A stretch of 64,000 nucleotides of DNA from Sulfitobacter sp. W027 (GTDB taxonomy: Bacteria; Pseudomonadota; Alphaproteobacteria; Rhodobacterales; Rhodobacteraceae): positions 1,923,501 to 1,987,500 of the forward strand of contig NZ_CP083564.1 of NCBI RefSeq assembly GCF_025143985.1, given 5' to 3'. Shown here piece after piece: positions 16,446-26,979 of this stretch. How positions within the stretch are numbered: the stretch's first letter is position 1; every line of letters starts with the position of its first letter. Under the pieces are notes generated by a model. The model was not told where the DNA came from, made no database searches, and saw only the letters and a list, made by a program, of their open reading frames with translations. Both the position numbers and the translations under genes were made by a program.

Positions 16446-16470
16446 CGGCCCCGACCTATCGCCGGGGCCG
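16446..16470. other. intergenic hairpin downstream of the binding-protein gene
   Basis: CGGCCCCG (16446-16453) pairs with CGGGGCCG (16463-16470) just past the livK-like stop codon. Such hairpins often raise binding-protein mRNA over permease mRNA. No T-run is seen. Confidence 0.5.
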
Positions 16471-16477
16471 CGCGGGA

Positions 16478-17623
16478 TTACATCTTGCAGTCAGCCGCGT
16501 AGGCGTCAGCGTGATCGGTCAGCGAAGGGCCAACGAGCTTGTTGGTATAGACATCACCCTCCTTGACCACCTCGCGCACGTAGTAGTCCTGAATCGGGTG
16601 CTGGTTATTGCCAAAGCTGAACTTGCCCCGGACAGAGGCAAAATCCGCCTCCTTCAGCGCCGCTTGGAAGGCGTCTTGATCCGACACATCGGCCTTGCCC
16701 ATTGCGCTCAGCAGCAGGTTCGCGGTGTCATAGCCTTGGCTGGCATAGAGCGACGGCAAACGGTCGTATTCCTCTTGGAAGGCGGCCACGAACTCTTTGT
16801 TGGCTTCGTTGTCCAGATCCTTGTTCCACTGGCTGGTGTTCTTGATGCCAAGCGCGGCCTCACCTACGGCTTGCAAGATGCCTTGGTCAAAGCTGAAGGC
16901 CGGGCCGACAACGGGCAGATCGACGCCGGAGTTGGCATATTGCTTGAGGAAGGAAATCCCCATGCCGCCGGGCAGGAAGAAGAACACGCTGTCCGCGCCC
17001 GAAGCACGGATCTGCGCGATTTGGGCGGCATAGTCGGTCTGGCCCAAGTCGGTATAGACCTCGCCCGCGGCCTCGCCCTCATAGGTTCGCTTATAGCCGG
17101 TCAGCGCGTCCTTGCCCGCCGGATAGTTCGGCGCCAGCATGAAGGTGTTCTTGTAGCCCGCGTCATTGGCGTAAGCCCCCGCCGCTTCATGCAGGTTGTC
17201 GTTCTGCCATGCGACGTTGAAATAAAGCGGGCTGCATCCCTTTCCGGCCAGTGCCGAAGGGCCAGCATTGGGCGAAAGGTAGAATTTACCCTGCGCCGTC
17301 GCGGCAGGCACCACGGCCATGGCGAGGTTCGACCAAATGATCCCGGTCAGCACGTCGACCTTTTCGGATTGGATCATCTTGTCGGCCAGTTGCACAGCGA
17401 TCTCGGGCTTGCGCTGGTCGTCTTCGACCACGACCTCAAGGTTCTCATTCCCGGCCATCTTGGTGGCGAGCATAAACCCGTCGCGCACGTCGATACCAAG
17501 GCCCGCGCCGCCGCCCGACAGGGTGGTGATCATGCCGACCTTCACCTTGCCCCCTTCGGCCCATGCGCCACCCGCTGCCAATGCCGCGACCGAGGCCGCC
17601 ATCACAAAAGACTTCATCTTCAT
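16478..17623 (-). CDS. Liv/HAAT-type periplasmic substrate-binding protein
   Basis: This is the solute receptor for the adjacent LivHMGF-type importer. The 381-aa protein has a signal peptide (MKMKSFVMAASVAALAAGGA) and the Peripla_BP_6 pattern starting VKVGMITTLSGGGAGLGIDV. A GGGAGA ribosome site precedes the start. It lies downstream of kynU in the same direction. The ligand cannot be read from sequence. Tryptophan, kynurenine or anthranilate are candidates from context. Confidence 0.9.
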   Translation of the reverse strand: MKMKSFVMAASVAALAAGGAWAEGGKVKVGMITTLSGGGAGLGIDVRDGFMLATKMAGNENLEVVVEDDQRKPEIAVQLADKMIQSEKVDVLTGIIWSNLAMAVVPAATAQGKFYLSPNAGPSALAGKGCSPLYFNVAWQNDNLHEAAGAYANDAGYKNTFMLAPNYPAGKDALTGYKRTYEGEAAGEVYTDLGQTDYAAQIAQIRASGADSVFFFLPGGMGISFLKQYANSGVDLPVVGPAFSFDQGILQAVGEAALGIKNTSQWNKDLDNEANKEFVAAFQEEYDRLPSLYASQGYDTANLLLSAMGKADVSDQDAFQAALKEADFASVRGKFSFGNNQHPIQDYYVREVVKEGDVYTNKLVGPSLTDHADAYAADCKM

Positions 17624-17709
17624 TTCATTCTCCCTTGGTTGGTTGGGCCTCTTGTCCGGGCCCGTTCTATTGGGTCGTATCGCCAGCTTAGCGAGGGGAT
17701 TTGTCCCTG

Positions 17710-18897
17710 TCAGGTCACCCTCGCGCGAGTCTTGTATTTTTCGTTGTCCCAGAGGCGGTTCTCCATCACATCGCGGATGATCGCCACGGCTTTGGAGACG
17801 TCCTCGGCGTCGATATAAAGCGGCGTGAAGCCGAACCGCATGATGTCGGGCGCGCGGAAATCACCGATCACGCCGCGATCGATCACGGCCTGCATCGCGG
17901 CATAGCCTTCCTCAAATCGGAACGACACCTGACTGCCCCGCTCAGCGCTGTTGCGCGGGCTGGCAAGGGTCAGTTGCGGTACGTCGCGCTCGATCTCTTC
18001 GATGAACTGCTCCTGCAATGCAATGGAGGCGGCGCGCAGCTCTTGCATGTCTACGTCCGTCCAAAGCCCCATCGCCACTTCCAGCGCGGTCAATTGGATC
18101 ACCGGCGGCGTGCCGACGCGCATCCGCTCAATGCCCTGCCCCGGTTTGTACTCCAGATCAAAGGCAAAGGGCTGGCGGTGCCCCAGCCACCCGGCAAGCG
18201 CAGGCTGTACTTCGTCCGCCAGATCGGGGCGCACATAGATGAACCCCGGCGCGCCCGGTCCGCCGTTCAGGTATTTATAGGTGCAGCCCACGGCAAATTC
18301 GCAGTTGCTGCCCGCCAGATCGACCGGCAGCGCACCTGCCGAATGTGCCAGATCCCAGATCATCACAGCGCCACTGGCATGGGCCAGTTCAGTCATCGCC
18401 TTCATGTCATGCTTGCGGCCCGTGCGGTAATCCACCTCTGTCAACATCACGGCGGCGATGTCTTCGTTGATGGCGTCTTTCACCTCTTCGGGGGCAACGC
18501 TGCGCAGCTCATAGCCCTGCTCCAACAGCCCGACCAAGCCTTCGGCCATATAGAGGTCCGAGGGAAAATTACCGGTGTCCGAGAGGATCACCTTGCGACC
18601 GGGGCGCAGTTTAACCGCCGAGGCGAGCGCCTGAAAGACCTTGATCGACAGCGTGTCGCCCATTACCACGGAGCCTTCCGGCGCGCCGACGATGCCCGCG
18701 ACCATATTACCAACCCGCGTGGGCTGTTCCATCCATCCGGCTTGGTTCCAGCCGCGGATCAGCATCTCGCCCCATTCATCTGCGATCATCTCCTGCACCC
18801 GCGCCGCGGCGGCCTTGGGCAGCGGCCCTAGCGAGTTGCCGTCAAGGTAGATGACGCCCTCGGGCAGGACAAACTGATATTTTTTCAAAACAGACAC
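17710..18897 (-). CDS. kynU: kynureninase
   Basis: Kynureninase is a PLP enzyme that cleaves kynurenine to anthranilate and alanine. The 395-aa protein has family motifs YLDGNSLGPLPKAA, WDLAHSAGALPVDL and the PLP-lysine region CTYKYLNGGPGAPGF. The start is a GTG at 18897 directly after the TDO stop codon, with an AGAGGAG ribosome site inside the TDO gene, so the two are tightly coupled. It supplies anthranilate to the CoA pathway encoded upstream. Confidence 0.96.
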   Translation of the reverse strand: MSVLKKYQFVLPEGVIYLDGNSLGPLPKAAAARVQEMIADEWGEMLIRGWNQAGWMEQPTRVGNMVAGIVGAPEGSVVMGDTLSIKVFQALASAVKLRPGRKVILSDTGNFPSDLYMAEGLVGLLEQGYELRSVAPEEVKDAINEDIAAVMLTEVDYRTGRKHDMKAMTELAHASGAVMIWDLAHSAGALPVDLAGSNCEFAVGCTYKYLNGGPGAPGFIYVRPDLADEVQPALAGWLGHRQPFAFDLEYKPGQGIERMRVGTPPVIQLTALEVAMGLWTDVDMQELRAASIALQEQFIEEIERDVPQLTLASPRNSAERGSQVSFRFEEGYAAMQAVIDRGVIGDFRAPDIMRFGFTPLYIDAEDVSKAVAIIRDVMENRLWDNEKYKTRARVT

Positions 18898-19725
18898 TTA
18901 CAGTGCTCCTCTTACATGCCAAAGCTCGGGGAAAAGCTCCACTTCGAGCATTTTGCGCAGGTAGGTCACACCCGAGGTGCCCCCGGTGCCGCGCTTGAAA
19001 CCGATGATGCGTTCCACGGTGGTAACGTGGTTGAAACGCCAGCGGCGGAAGTAGTCTTCAAGATCGACGAGCTTTTCCGCCAATTCATAAAGTTCCCAAT
19101 TGGTTGTCGGGTCTTCATAAACCTGTTTCCACAGGTCTTGGACTTCTGGCTTGGCCTCCCAAGCCTTCGGTTCCGGGCTGCCCGCGAGGGACGGCTCGCC
19201 CATCCGCTCACAAAGCAGATCAATCGCCACCTGATAGAGGCTCGGCTGCTGCATCTCTGCGACCAGCGCCGCATGAGGTTCGGGCGTGTGTTCATGCAGC
19301 TTGGTCAGTGCCGCGATCCGGTTGCCCAGCAAATATTCGATCAAACGGTACTGGTAAGACTGAAACCCCGACGACGCACCCAGATACGGACGGAATTGGG
19401 TATATTCACTGGGCGTCATGGTCCGCAGCACGTCCCACGCGGAGTTGAGCTGTTCAAAAATTCGCGCCACGCGGGTCAACATCTTGAAACTTTGGCGCAA
19501 CTCCCCCGCCTGAAGCGATTTGCGGCAGGCGGTCAACTCGTGGATTGCCAGTTTCATCCACAGCTCCGAGGTCTGGTGCTGGATGATAAACAACAGCCCG
19601 TCATGCGCCATGTCGAGCGGGTTTTCCGTCGTCAGGATCTGGTCCAACCCCAGATAATCGCCATAGGACTTATCCTTGGCAAAATTCATCTTCGCGCCCT
19701 TGGAGGCTTCGTCAAACGTGCCCAT
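18898..19725 (-). CDS. kynA: tryptophan 2,3-dioxygenase
   Basis: TDO is a haem enzyme that opens the indole ring of tryptophan to N-formylkynurenine. The 275-aa protein carries the family motifs YGDYLGLDQIL, FIIQHQTSELWMKL, the PSEYTQFRPYLGASSGFQS segment and RRWRFNHVTTVERIIG with the proximal His. The start at 19725 has GAGAGAGGG upstream and lies 40 nt inside the end of the ligase gene. An alternative ATG at 19689 has a weaker site. The next enzyme, kynurenine formamidase, is not encoded nearby. Confidence 0.95.
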   Translation of the reverse strand: MGTFDEASKGAKMNFAKDKSYGDYLGLDQILTTENPLDMAHDGLLFIIQHQTSELWMKLAIHELTACRKSLQAGELRQSFKMLTRVARIFEQLNSAWDVLRTMTPSEYTQFRPYLGASSGFQSYQYRLIEYLLGNRIAALTKLHEHTPEPHAALVAEMQQPSLYQVAIDLLCERMGEPSLAGSPEPKAWEAKPEVQDLWKQVYEDPTTNWELYELAEKLVDLEDYFRRWRFNHVTTVERIIGFKRGTGGTSGVTYLRKMLEVELFPELWHVRGAL

Positions 19726-21344
19726 TTACCCTCTCTCAGCGCGAAACGCTGGATCTTCCCGGTTGCGGTTTTCGGCAGTTCCTTGATGAAACGAATGTCG
19801 CGCGGGTATTTATAAGGCGCGATGGTCGCTTTAACATGGTCCTGCAATATTTTGATTGTATTGGCATCTTCCGGCGTTCCGTCAACCAGAACCACATGCG
19901 CCTGCACGATAGAACCGCGCGCTTCGTCAGGGGCCGCAACGACGCCGCATTCACGCACAATCGGGTGGCTTAGCAGCGCTGCTTCCACTTCTGGCCCGGC
20001 GATGTTGTAGCCAGAACTGATGATCATATCGTCATTGCGTGCCGCGAAATGCAAGTAGCCGTTCTCATCCATCGTGAAGCTGTCGCCGGTGATGTTCCAA
20101 CCGTCCTTCACGTAATCGGCTTGCCGCTTGTCGCCCAGATAGCGGCAGCCAATCGGCCCGCGTACCGCCAGACGCCCCACCTCTCCCCGCGGGACCTCGT
20201 TCCCTTCCCCATCGATCACCTTCGCCTCATAGCCTGTCACCGGCTTGCCGGTGCAAGCGGCCCGGTGGTCGTCGAAGCGGTTGGAGATGAAGATATGCAG
20301 CATTTCCGTCGCCCCGATGCCGTCGAGCATGGGCTTGCCGGTCTTCTCCTGCCACTCATGGTAGACCGGCGCGGGCAGCGTCTCGCCCGCCGAAACGGCG
20401 GCGCGCAGGCTGCTGAGGTCCGCGCCCTCCTCCATCGCCTGCAGCATGGCGCGGTAGGCGGTAGGCGCGGTGAAGCAGACGGTGGCTTTGTACTTCTCGA
20501 TGATCTCGATCATGTTGGGCGGGCTGGCGGTCTCTAGAAGCGTCGCCGCGGCCCCGAAGCGCAGCGGGAAGACGGCAAGGCCGCCAAGGCCGAAGGTAAA
20601 AGCCAGAGGCGGGGAGCCGACGAAGACATCATCGGGCGTGACGTTCAGAACCTCGCGGGCATAACCATCCGCGATAATCAGGAGATCGCGGTGAAAATGC
20701 ATTGTTGCCTTGGGGTTACCGGTCGTTCCTGAGGTAAACCCGAGCAGTGCCACATCGTCCTGCGCGGTGTCGGCGGCCTCAAAATGCACGGGTTTTTCCA
20801 GCGCCAGACGGTCCAGTTCGGCGTCATGGTTGCTGGTGCCGTCGAAGCCCACCACGGCCTTGAGAAACTTCGACGACTTCGCGCAGGTCGTCATCTCGTC
20901 CATCAGCCGCGTGTCGCAAAGCGCGTGGCTGATCTCGGCCTTATCGACGATGGCCGAAAGCTCGCCCGCGCGCAGCATCGGCATGGTATTCACGACCACC
21001 GCGCCCGCCTTGGTCGCCGCCAGCCAGCAGGCCACCATCGCCGGGTTGTTGGCCGAGCGGATCAGCACGCGGTTGCCCGGCTTCACGCCCAGATCCTCGA
21101 CCAGCGCAGCGGCCAGACGGTTGGTCCAGTCCGACAACTCCTTGTAGGTGCGCCGGCGCCCGTTGCCGATCAGCGCGGTGTGATCTCCAAAGCCCTTTTC
21201 GACCATCTTGTCAGTGAGTTCGACACCGACGTTCAGACGTTCTGGGTAATCGAAACGCTCCAACAGGAGGTCCGGCCACTGGTCGAAGGGCGGCAGGTTA
21301 TCGCGGGCGAAGGTGTCTTCATGTCCGGTCGGGTGCAGCTTCAT
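19686..21344 (-). CDS. abmG: 2-aminobenzoate-CoA ligase (AMP-forming)
   Basis: The protein activates an aromatic acid, here most likely anthranilate, to its CoA thioester. It is 552 aa and belongs to the acyl-adenylate family, with LLGFTSGTTGNPKATMHF (P-loop), the GIGATEMLHIF motif of benzoate/aminobenzoate ligases, and the catalytic lysine region KTATGKIQRF near the C-terminus. The start at 21344 overlaps the dehydrogenase stop (TGATG). Substrate is assigned from the kynureninase and monooxygenase neighbours. The symbol follows Azoarcus evansii. Confidence 0.86.
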   Translation of the reverse strand: MKLHPTGHEDTFARDNLPPFDQWPDLLLERFDYPERLNVGVELTDKMVEKGFGDHTALIGNGRRRTYKELSDWTNRLAAALVEDLGVKPGNRVLIRSANNPAMVACWLAATKAGAVVVNTMPMLRAGELSAIVDKAEISHALCDTRLMDEMTTCAKSSKFLKAVVGFDGTSNHDAELDRLALEKPVHFEAADTAQDDVALLGFTSGTTGNPKATMHFHRDLLIIADGYAREVLNVTPDDVFVGSPPLAFTFGLGGLAVFPLRFGAAATLLETASPPNMIEIIEKYKATVCFTAPTAYRAMLQAMEEGADLSSLRAAVSAGETLPAPVYHEWQEKTGKPMLDGIGATEMLHIFISNRFDDHRAACTGKPVTGYEAKVIDGEGNEVPRGEVGRLAVRGPIGCRYLGDKRQADYVKDGWNITGDSFTMDENGYLHFAARNDDMIISSGYNIAGPEVEAALLSHPIVRECGVVAAPDEARGSIVQAHVVLVDGTPEDANTIKILQDHVKATIAPYKYPRDIRFIKELPKTATGKIQRFALREGKWARLTKPPRARR

Positions 21345-22492
21345 CACATGGCTCCCAAAGTCTGACGGGCGATGACCACACGTTGCACGTCCGAGGCGCC
21401 TTCGTAAATGCGCAAGGCCCTGATTTCGCGGTAAAGACGCTCGACCGCCTCGCCATTGCGGACACCATCGCCGCCGTGCAGTTGCACCGCCTTGTCGATC
21501 ACCTTCTGCGCCTGATCGGTGGCGAAGAGCTTGGCCATCGCCGCCTCGCGCGTCACACGCGGCGCGCCGCTGTCCTTGGTCCAGGCGGCGCGGTAAACCA
21601 GCAGCGCCGCGGCATCGACATCAAGCGCCATATCCGCGATATGGCCCTGCACCATCTGCAATTCGCTCAGGGGCGCGCCTTGCACCTGACGGGTAGTGAC
21701 GCGCATGAGTGCTTCGTCCAGCGCGCGGCGGGCAAAGCCCAGAGCGGCGGCGGCCACGGTGGAACGGAAGACGTCAAGCACCGACATGGCGATGGCAAAG
21801 CCGCGCCCCGCCTCGCCCAGAAGCGCCGAGCCGGGCAGTTTCACGCCGTCGAAATGCAGCGTGGCCAGCGGGTGCGGGGCCATGACCTCGAGCCGTTCCT
21901 CGACCTTCAGGCCGGGTGTATCGGCGGGCACAATGAAGGCCGAAAGCCCCTTGGCACCCGGCGCCTCGCCGGTGCGGGCAAAGACAGTGTAGACATCCGC
22001 GATGCCGCCGTTGGAGATCCAGGTCTTGCGCCCGTCGAGCACATAGCCGTTGCCAACGGGTTTCGCTGTCATGGTTGAATTGGCCACGTCGGAGCCGGAC
22101 TGCGGCTCGGTCAGGGCGAAGGCCGAGATCGCCTGCCCCGATCGCGTCTTGGGCAGCCATTCAGCCTTCTGCTCATCGCTGCCGAAGAGCGAGATCGCCC
22201 CGGTGCCAAGCCCCTGCATAGCAAAGGCAAAATCTGCCAGCCCGTCATGCCGCGCCAGCGTTTCGCGGATCAGGCAGAGGGTACGAACGTCAAGCACTTC
22301 GTCGCCCTCGGCCCCGCTGTGCCGCAGCCAGCCGTCCTGCCCCATCATCGTCACCAGATCGCGGCAGGCACCGTCGGTGTCGCCGTGATCCACGTTTCGT
22401 AGCTCGCGCCCGGCCCAATCGTCGAGCTTCAGCGCCAGTTCCTTGTGGCGCGGCTCGAAAAAGGGCCAGTCGAGAAAACTTTTGTCAGCCAT
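21344..22492 (-). CDS. acyl-CoA dehydrogenase
   Basis: The 382-aa flavoprotein of the acyl-CoA dehydrogenase family has [31 protein letters not shown], the [20 protein letters not shown] stretch and [16 protein letters not shown] near the C-terminus. GGAGG precedes the start. In this operon it probably oxidises the reduced ring product of aminobenzoyl-CoA or an intermediate of ring cleavage. The exact step is not determined by sequence. Confidence 0.9.
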   Translation of the reverse strand: MADKSFLDWPFFEPRHKELALKLDDWAGRELRNVDHGDTDGACRDLVTMMGQDGWLRHSGAEGDEVLDVRTLCLIRETLARHDGLADFAFAMQGLGTGAISLFGSDEQKAEWLPKTRSGQAISAFALTEPQSGSDVANSTMTAKPVGNGYVLDGRKTWISNGGIADVYTVFARTGEAPGAKGLSAFIVPADTPGLKVEERLEVMAPHPLATLHFDGVKLPGSALLGEAGRGFAIAMSVLDVFRSTVAAAALGFARRALDEALMRVTTRQVQGAPLSELQMVQGHIADMALDVDAAALLVYRAAWTKDSGAPRVTREAAMAKLFATDQAQKVIDKAVQLHGGDGVRNGEAVERLYREIRALRIYEGASDVQRVVIARQTLGAM

Positions 22493-22539
22493 GGTTTACG
22501 CCTCCCCGCGTCATTTTCATTTGGCTTCTCGTTAGTGGC

Positions 22540-23340
22540 TCAGTCCCCTTCGAAGACCGGGCGTTCCTTGGCAACGAAAGCGTTGTAGGCGCGCTCGAAA
22601 TCGCCGGTCTGCATGCAGATCGCCTGCGCCTGCGCCTCGGCCTCGATCGCCTGTTCGATGGACATGGCCCATTCTTGGGCCAGCATCGTCTTGGTCATCA
22701 TATGCGCGAAATTGGGACCAGCCTGAATTTTCTGCGCCAGTTTAAGCGCTTCCTCTTCCAGCGTCTCGCCTGTGACCAGACGGTTGTAAAAGCCCCAGCG
22801 TTCGCCCTCTTCCGCCGACATCGAGCGGCCGGTGTAGAGCAGTTCGGCGGCGCGTGTCTGGCCGATGATGCGCGGCAGGATCGCGCAGGCGCCCATGTCG
22901 CAGCCCGCCAGACCGACGCGGGTAAAGAGGAAGGCTGTCTTGGCCTCCGCCGTCGCCAGCCGCAGGTCCGAGGCCATGGCGATGATCGCGCCCGCGCCGA
23001 CGCAGACGCCATCCACGGCGGCGATCACCGGCTTGCCGCAATTGACAATCGCCTTGACCAGATCGCCGGTCATGCGGGTGAATCGCAGCAGTTCTTTCAT
23101 GTTCATCCGGGTCAAAGGCCCAATGATATCATGCACATCGCCGCCGGAGCTAAAGTTGCCGCCGTTGGAGCCGAAGATCACCACATCAACGTCATCGGCA
23201 TAGACCAGATCGCGGAACCAGTCGCGTAGCTCGGCATAGCTGTCGAAGGTCAGCGGGTTCTTACGGTCGGGCCGGTCGAGCCGCACGGTGGCGATCCGGT
23301 CTTTGATCTCGCATTGAAAATGCGTCACATCACTGCGCAT
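22540..23340 (-). CDS. enoyl-CoA hydratase/isomerase family protein
   Basis: The 266-aa crotonase-fold protein begins [19 protein letters not shown] and has the oxyanion-hole segments [11 protein letters not shown] and [18 protein letters not shown]. An open frame continues 111 nt upstream into the marR gene, but the ATG at 23340 is the natural start. It overlaps the marR stop by 11 nt. It is likely one of the beta-oxidation-like steps after ring reduction or opening. Confidence 0.9.
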   Translation of the reverse strand: MRSDVTHFQCEIKDRIATVRLDRPDRKNPLTFDSYAELRDWFRDLVYADDVDVVIFGSNGGNFSSGGDVHDIIGPLTRMNMKELLRFTRMTGDLVKAIVNCGKPVIAAVDGVCVGAGAIIAMASDLRLATAEAKTAFLFTRVGLAGCDMGACAILPRIIGQTRAAELLYTGRSMSAEEGERWGFYNRLVTGETLEEEALKLAQKIQAGPNFAHMMTKTMLAQEWAMSIEQAIEAEAQAQAICMQTGDFERAYNAFVAKERPVFEGD

Positions 23341-23791
23341 TGGCGTTTTCCTTTTCTTCAGTTTGGGCGGCGAAGGCCTGTAGGCGGGCCGCCATAGCGC
23401 GGGCTTCCTCGGAGGAGATTCCGCGCAGCTTTTCGTTGATCCAGTCTTCATGCGCCTGGGCTTGGCGGGCGAACTGCGCCGCCCCCTCGGGCGTCAGCCG
23501 CAGCATCATCGCGCGGCGGTCGCCGGGCACGGGGATGCGCTCCACCAGCCCCTCATCGCTCAGCCTGTCGGCGATGCCGGTGACATTGCCGTTCGACACG
23601 CGGAGCACGCCCGAAAGTTGGCTCATCTTCAGCCCTTCGGGATGGCGCGAGAGGGCCGACATCACGTCGAAGCGCGGCAGCGTGGTGTTATGTTCGCGGC
23701 GCAGTGTGTCGCGCAGCTCCTGCTCCAGCCCGCGCACGACTTTCAGCAGTCGCAGCCAGAGACGTACACGATCCTTGGCCACGCTGCTCAT
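23330..23791 (-). CDS. MarR-family regulator of the aminobenzoate operon
   Basis: The 153-aa winged-helix regulator has the MarR pattern [36 protein letters not shown] and the wing [15 protein letters not shown]. It is embedded in the operon between the SDR and hydratase genes with overlaps on both sides. MarR proteins in such clusters usually respond to an aromatic acid or aryl-CoA, so an aminobenzoyl-CoA ligand is plausible but inferred. Confidence 0.9.
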   Translation of the reverse strand: MSSVAKDRVRLWLRLLKVVRGLEQELRDTLRREHNTTLPRFDVMSALSRHPEGLKMSQLSGVLRVSNGNVTGIADRLSDEGLVERIPVPGDRRAMMLRLTPEGAAQFARQAQAHEDWINEKLRGISSEEARAMAARLQAFAAQTEEKENANAQ

Positions 23792-24519
23792 ACCTCGCCC
23801 CCAGACAAAGACAGAGCGTGGCCGTTCACTGAGGCAGCGGCGTCCGATAGCAAGTAGAGCACGGCACTGGCGACCTCGGAGGTCTCGACAAAGCGGTTCT
23901 GTGGGCTGGCGCGTTTCAGAAGGGCACGGGCCTCCTCGGCGCTCTTGCCAGTGCTACTGGTGATATTCTCGACCGAGCGTTCCAGCAGCGGCGTGTCGAT
24001 GAAACCGGGGCAAATTGCATTGACGGTGATGCCCGTGCGGGCCAGTTCCAGCGCCAGCGCGCGGGTGAGGCCGACGACGCCGTGTTTCGCGGCGACATAG
24101 CCCGCGACGTAAGGATAGCCCTTAAGGCCCGCGGTGGAGGCCACGACAATGAGCCGCCCCTGCTCGGCTTCTTTCATCTCCGACAGCGCCGCCTGCCAGA
24201 CGTTGAAGACGCCGGTGACGTTAACCGCCAGCATGTCGCTCATGTCCTGCGCGGTGATCTTGTGAAAGGGCGCGGAATGCGCGGCCCCTGCGTTTGCGAT
24301 AACGCCGGTGACCGGGCCGTTTTCCGCGCGCGCGGCGGCGAAGGCCGCCTGAACGGCGTCCGCGTCGGTCACGTCACAGGTCTGGAACGGCAAGCCCTGT
24401 TCGCGCAGCGGTGCTTCGCGGCGGCCCATGATGGTCACCTTCGCGCCGGTTCCGGCCACAGCGTGTGCGATTTCGGCACCGACGCCAGTGCCGCCGCCGG
24501 TGATGACGATATGGCTCAT
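23788..24519 (-). CDS. short-chain dehydrogenase/reductase
   Basis: The 243-aa classical SDR has the NAD(P) motif [21 protein letters not shown], the catalytic serine segment IVVASTAG and YVAAKHG. The start at 24519 overlaps the monooxygenase stop (ATGA). It is probably the 3-hydroxyacyl-CoA dehydrogenase of the lower pathway. The exact substrate is unknown. Confidence 0.9.
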   Translation of the reverse strand: MSHIVITGGGTGVGAEIAHAVAGTGAKVTIMGRREAPLREQGLPFQTCDVTDADAVQAAFAAARAENGPVTGVIANAGAAHSAPFHKITAQDMSDMLAVNVTGVFNVWQAALSEMKEAEQGRLIVVASTAGLKGYPYVAGYVAAKHGVVGLTRALALELARTGITVNAICPGFIDTPLLERSVENITSSTGKSAEEARALLKRASPQNRFVETSEVASAVLYLLSDAAASVNGHALSLSGGEV

Positions 24520-26807
24520 ACCTTCTCCATCTCCGCAGCGCGGTCCGCGAGCCGCCATGCCTGATCGCGGCCCGGCCCGTAGGGCAGCGGCCAGTCGGCG
24601 TGGCGGTCACCGATGGCGGCACCGGCGTGCAGGGTCCAATAGGGATCGGCCAGATGCGGACGGGCAAGGCAAACCAGATCAGCGCGGCCCGCCATGAGGA
24701 TCGAGTTCACGTGGTCGGCCTCGTAGATATTGCCCACGGCCATGGTCTTGATGCCGCCGTCGTTGCGGATGCGGTCGCTGAAGGGGGTCTGGAACATACG
24801 GCCATAGACCGGCTTGGCCTGTTTCGAGGTCTGGCCCGCCGAGACGTCGATGATGTCGGCGCCCGCCTCATGGAACATGCGGGCGATCTCGACGGCCTCT
24901 TCGGGGGTGACGCCGTTTTCTTCGACCCAGTCATTGGCTGAGATACGCACCGACATTGGCTTTTCCTCGGGCCAAGCGTCACGCATCACTTTGAATACCT
25001 CCAGCGGGTAGCGCATGCGGTTCTCCAAGCTGCCGCCGTATTCGTCGTCGCGCTGGTTCGAGAGCGGCGAGATGAAGGACGAGATCAGGTAGCCATGGGC
25101 CGCGTGCAATTCGACCATGTCGAAGTTGGCACGGTCGGCCATCCGGGTGGCTTCGACAAATTCGTCGCGGATTGTGTCCATGTCCGCGCGCGTCGCCGCC
25201 TTGGGCACCGCGTTGTTCTCGGACCACGGGATCGCGGAGGCCGAGATGATCTCCCAATTGCCCGCCTTCAGCGGCGCGTCCATCTCTTCCCAACCAAGCT
25301 GGGTCGAACCCTTGCGCCCCGAATGGCCGATCTGGCAGCAGATTTTGGCGTCGGTCTCGGCGTGAACGAAATCGGTCAGGCGCTTCCACGCCGCTTCGTG
25401 TTCAGGCGCATAGAGGCCGGGGCAGCCCGGCGTGATCCGGCCCTCGGGGCTCACACAGGTCATCTCGGTATAGACCAGCCCGGCGCCGCCCTTGGCGCGT
25501 TCGGCGTAATGGATGAGATGCCAGTCGGTCGGGCAGCCGTCGACCGCCTTGTACTGCGCCATTGGCGAGACCACGATGCGGTTCTTGAGCTTCATGTCGC
25601 GCAGGCGGAAGGGCGCGAACATCGGCGCGCGGACCGGACCATTGGTGTCGGCACCGGCCTGTTCAAGGAACCATTTCTCGGCCCCTTCCAGCCATTTGGG
25701 GTCACGCTCGCGCAGGTTCTCGTGGCTGATCCGCTGGCTTCGCGTCAGCATGGAGTAGTTCAACTGCACCGGGTCGAGGTCGAGGTAGCGTTCCACGTCC
25801 TCGAACCATTCGACCGAGTTGCGCGCCGCTGATTGCAGACGCAGGACTTCGAGGCGGCGGGCCTCTTCGTATTTCTCGAAGGCGGTCGGCAGGTCCGCAT
25901 CATCACTGACATGTTTCGCCAGCGAAATCGCCGATTCCAGCGCCAGTTTCGTGCCCGACCCGATCGAGAAATGCGCCGTGGCCGAGGCATCGCCCAGAAG
26001 CACGACATTCTCGTGGCTCCACTTCTCGCAGAGTACGCGGGGGAATTTGATCCAAGCCGAGCCACGAATGTGGGTGGCGTTGGTCATCAGTTTGTGGCCG
26101 CCAAGGTGGTTTTTGAAGATCTCCTCGCAGATCGCGATGGTCTCTTCCTGGGTCTTTTCGCCGAAGCCGTAGGCGTCGAAAGTCTCTTGACTGCATTCCA
26201 CGATGAATGTCGCGGTGTCCTTGTCAAACTGGTAGGCGTGGACCCAGATCCAGCCTTTGTCGGTCTTCTCAAAGATGAAGGTAAAGGCGTTGTCGAACTT
26301 CTGATGCGTGCCGAGCCAGACAAAGGGGCAGCGGCGCACGTCGATGTCGGGCTGGAACGTCTCTTCGAATTCCATCCGAGTTTTGGAATTAAGTCCATCG
26401 CTGGCAACCACGAGATCGTAATCGTCCATATATTCGGAGGCGGCTTTGACCTCGGTCTCGAACTGCAGGTTCACGCCCAACTCGCGCGCCCGCTCTTGCA
26501 GGACCAGCAGCAGACGTTTGCGCCCGATCCCGCAGAAGCCGTGGCCGGTGCTGTGGATCACGTGACCCTTATGGTGCAGGGCGATGTCGTCCCAATAAGC
26601 AAAGTGGCTGCGGATTTCGCGTGCCGAGACCGGATCATTGGCTTCAAGATTATCGAGCGTTTCGTCCGAAAGCACGACGCCCCAACCGAAGGTATCATCG
26701 GCACGGTTGCGTTCCATCACTGTCACATCAGCCTCGGGCTGGCGCAGTTTCAGCGAAATCGCGAAGTACAGCCCCGCAGGACCACCGCCAAGACAGATTG
26801 CACGCAT
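24516..26807 (-). CDS. abmA: 2-aminobenzoyl-CoA monooxygenase/reductase fusion (salicylyl-CoA 5-hydroxylase-like)
   Basis: This is a bifunctional flavoenzyme of 763 aa. The first half (to about residue 380) is an FAD monooxygenase with [17 protein letters not shown] and [18 protein letters not shown]. The second half (from about 385) is an Old Yellow Enzyme domain beginning [19 protein letters not shown] and containing [19 protein letters not shown]. In Azoarcus evansii this architecture hydroxylates 2-aminobenzoyl-CoA and reduces the ring without an aromatic dioxygenase. The start at 26807 follows AGGGGA. It is the first gene of the catabolic block. A salicylyl-CoA hydroxylase is the alternative reading. 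Confidence 0.87.
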   Translation of the reverse strand: MRAICLGGGPAGLYFAISLKLRQPEADVTVMERNRADDTFGWGVVLSDETLDNLEANDPVSAREIRSHFAYWDDIALHHKGHVIHSTGHGFCGIGRKRLLLVLQERARELGVNLQFETEVKAASEYMDDYDLVVASDGLNSKTRMEFEETFQPDIDVRRCPFVWLGTHQKFDNAFTFIFEKTDKGWIWVHAYQFDKDTATFIVECSQETFDAYGFGEKTQEETIAICEEIFKNHLGGHKLMTNATHIRGSAWIKFPRVLCEKWSHENVVLLGDASATAHFSIGSGTKLALESAISLAKHVSDDADLPTAFEKYEEARRLEVLRLQSAARNSVEWFEDVERYLDLDPVQLNYSMLTRSQRISHENLRERDPKWLEGAEKWFLEQAGADTNGPVRAPMFAPFRLRDMKLKNRIVVSPMAQYKAVDGCPTDWHLIHYAERAKGGAGLVYTEMTCVSPEGRITPGCPGLYAPEHEAAWKRLTDFVHAETDAKICCQIGHSGRKGSTQLGWEEMDAPLKAGNWEIISASAIPWSENNAVPKAATRADMDTIRDEFVEATRMADRANFDMVELHAAHGYLISSFISPLSNQRDDEYGGSLENRMRYPLEVFKVMRDAWPEEKPMSVRISANDWVEENGVTPEEAVEIARMFHEAGADIIDVSAGQTSKQAKPVYGRMFQTPFSDRIRNDGGIKTMAVGNIYEADHVNSILMAGRADLVCLARPHLADPYWTLHAGAAIGDRHADWPLPYGPGRDQAWRLADRAAEMEKV

Positions 26808-26979
26808 CGAAATTCCCCTCTGGTTCGCTTTGAAACGGAGCCTAGGACGAGTCGCCCTTTCGTTCAAGGATAAATATTTCATGCTTAAAGTAACTCTTGG
26901 GGAATGGGGTGCAGGAGGATTGAACCCACTGGTCACAAAGCCTATGCCAGACGGGAAATTCACGAGAAAGGTCGGCGAG

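Noticed and set aside
14416..17818. Two long + strand open frames (14416-15504, 16391-17818)
   Set aside because: Antisense to livM/livG and to the binding-protein gene; no ribosome sites or recognisable domains.
24600..26873. Long + strand open frames opposite the abmA-like gene
   Set aside because: Opposite a clear fused flavoenzyme with intact motifs on the other strand.
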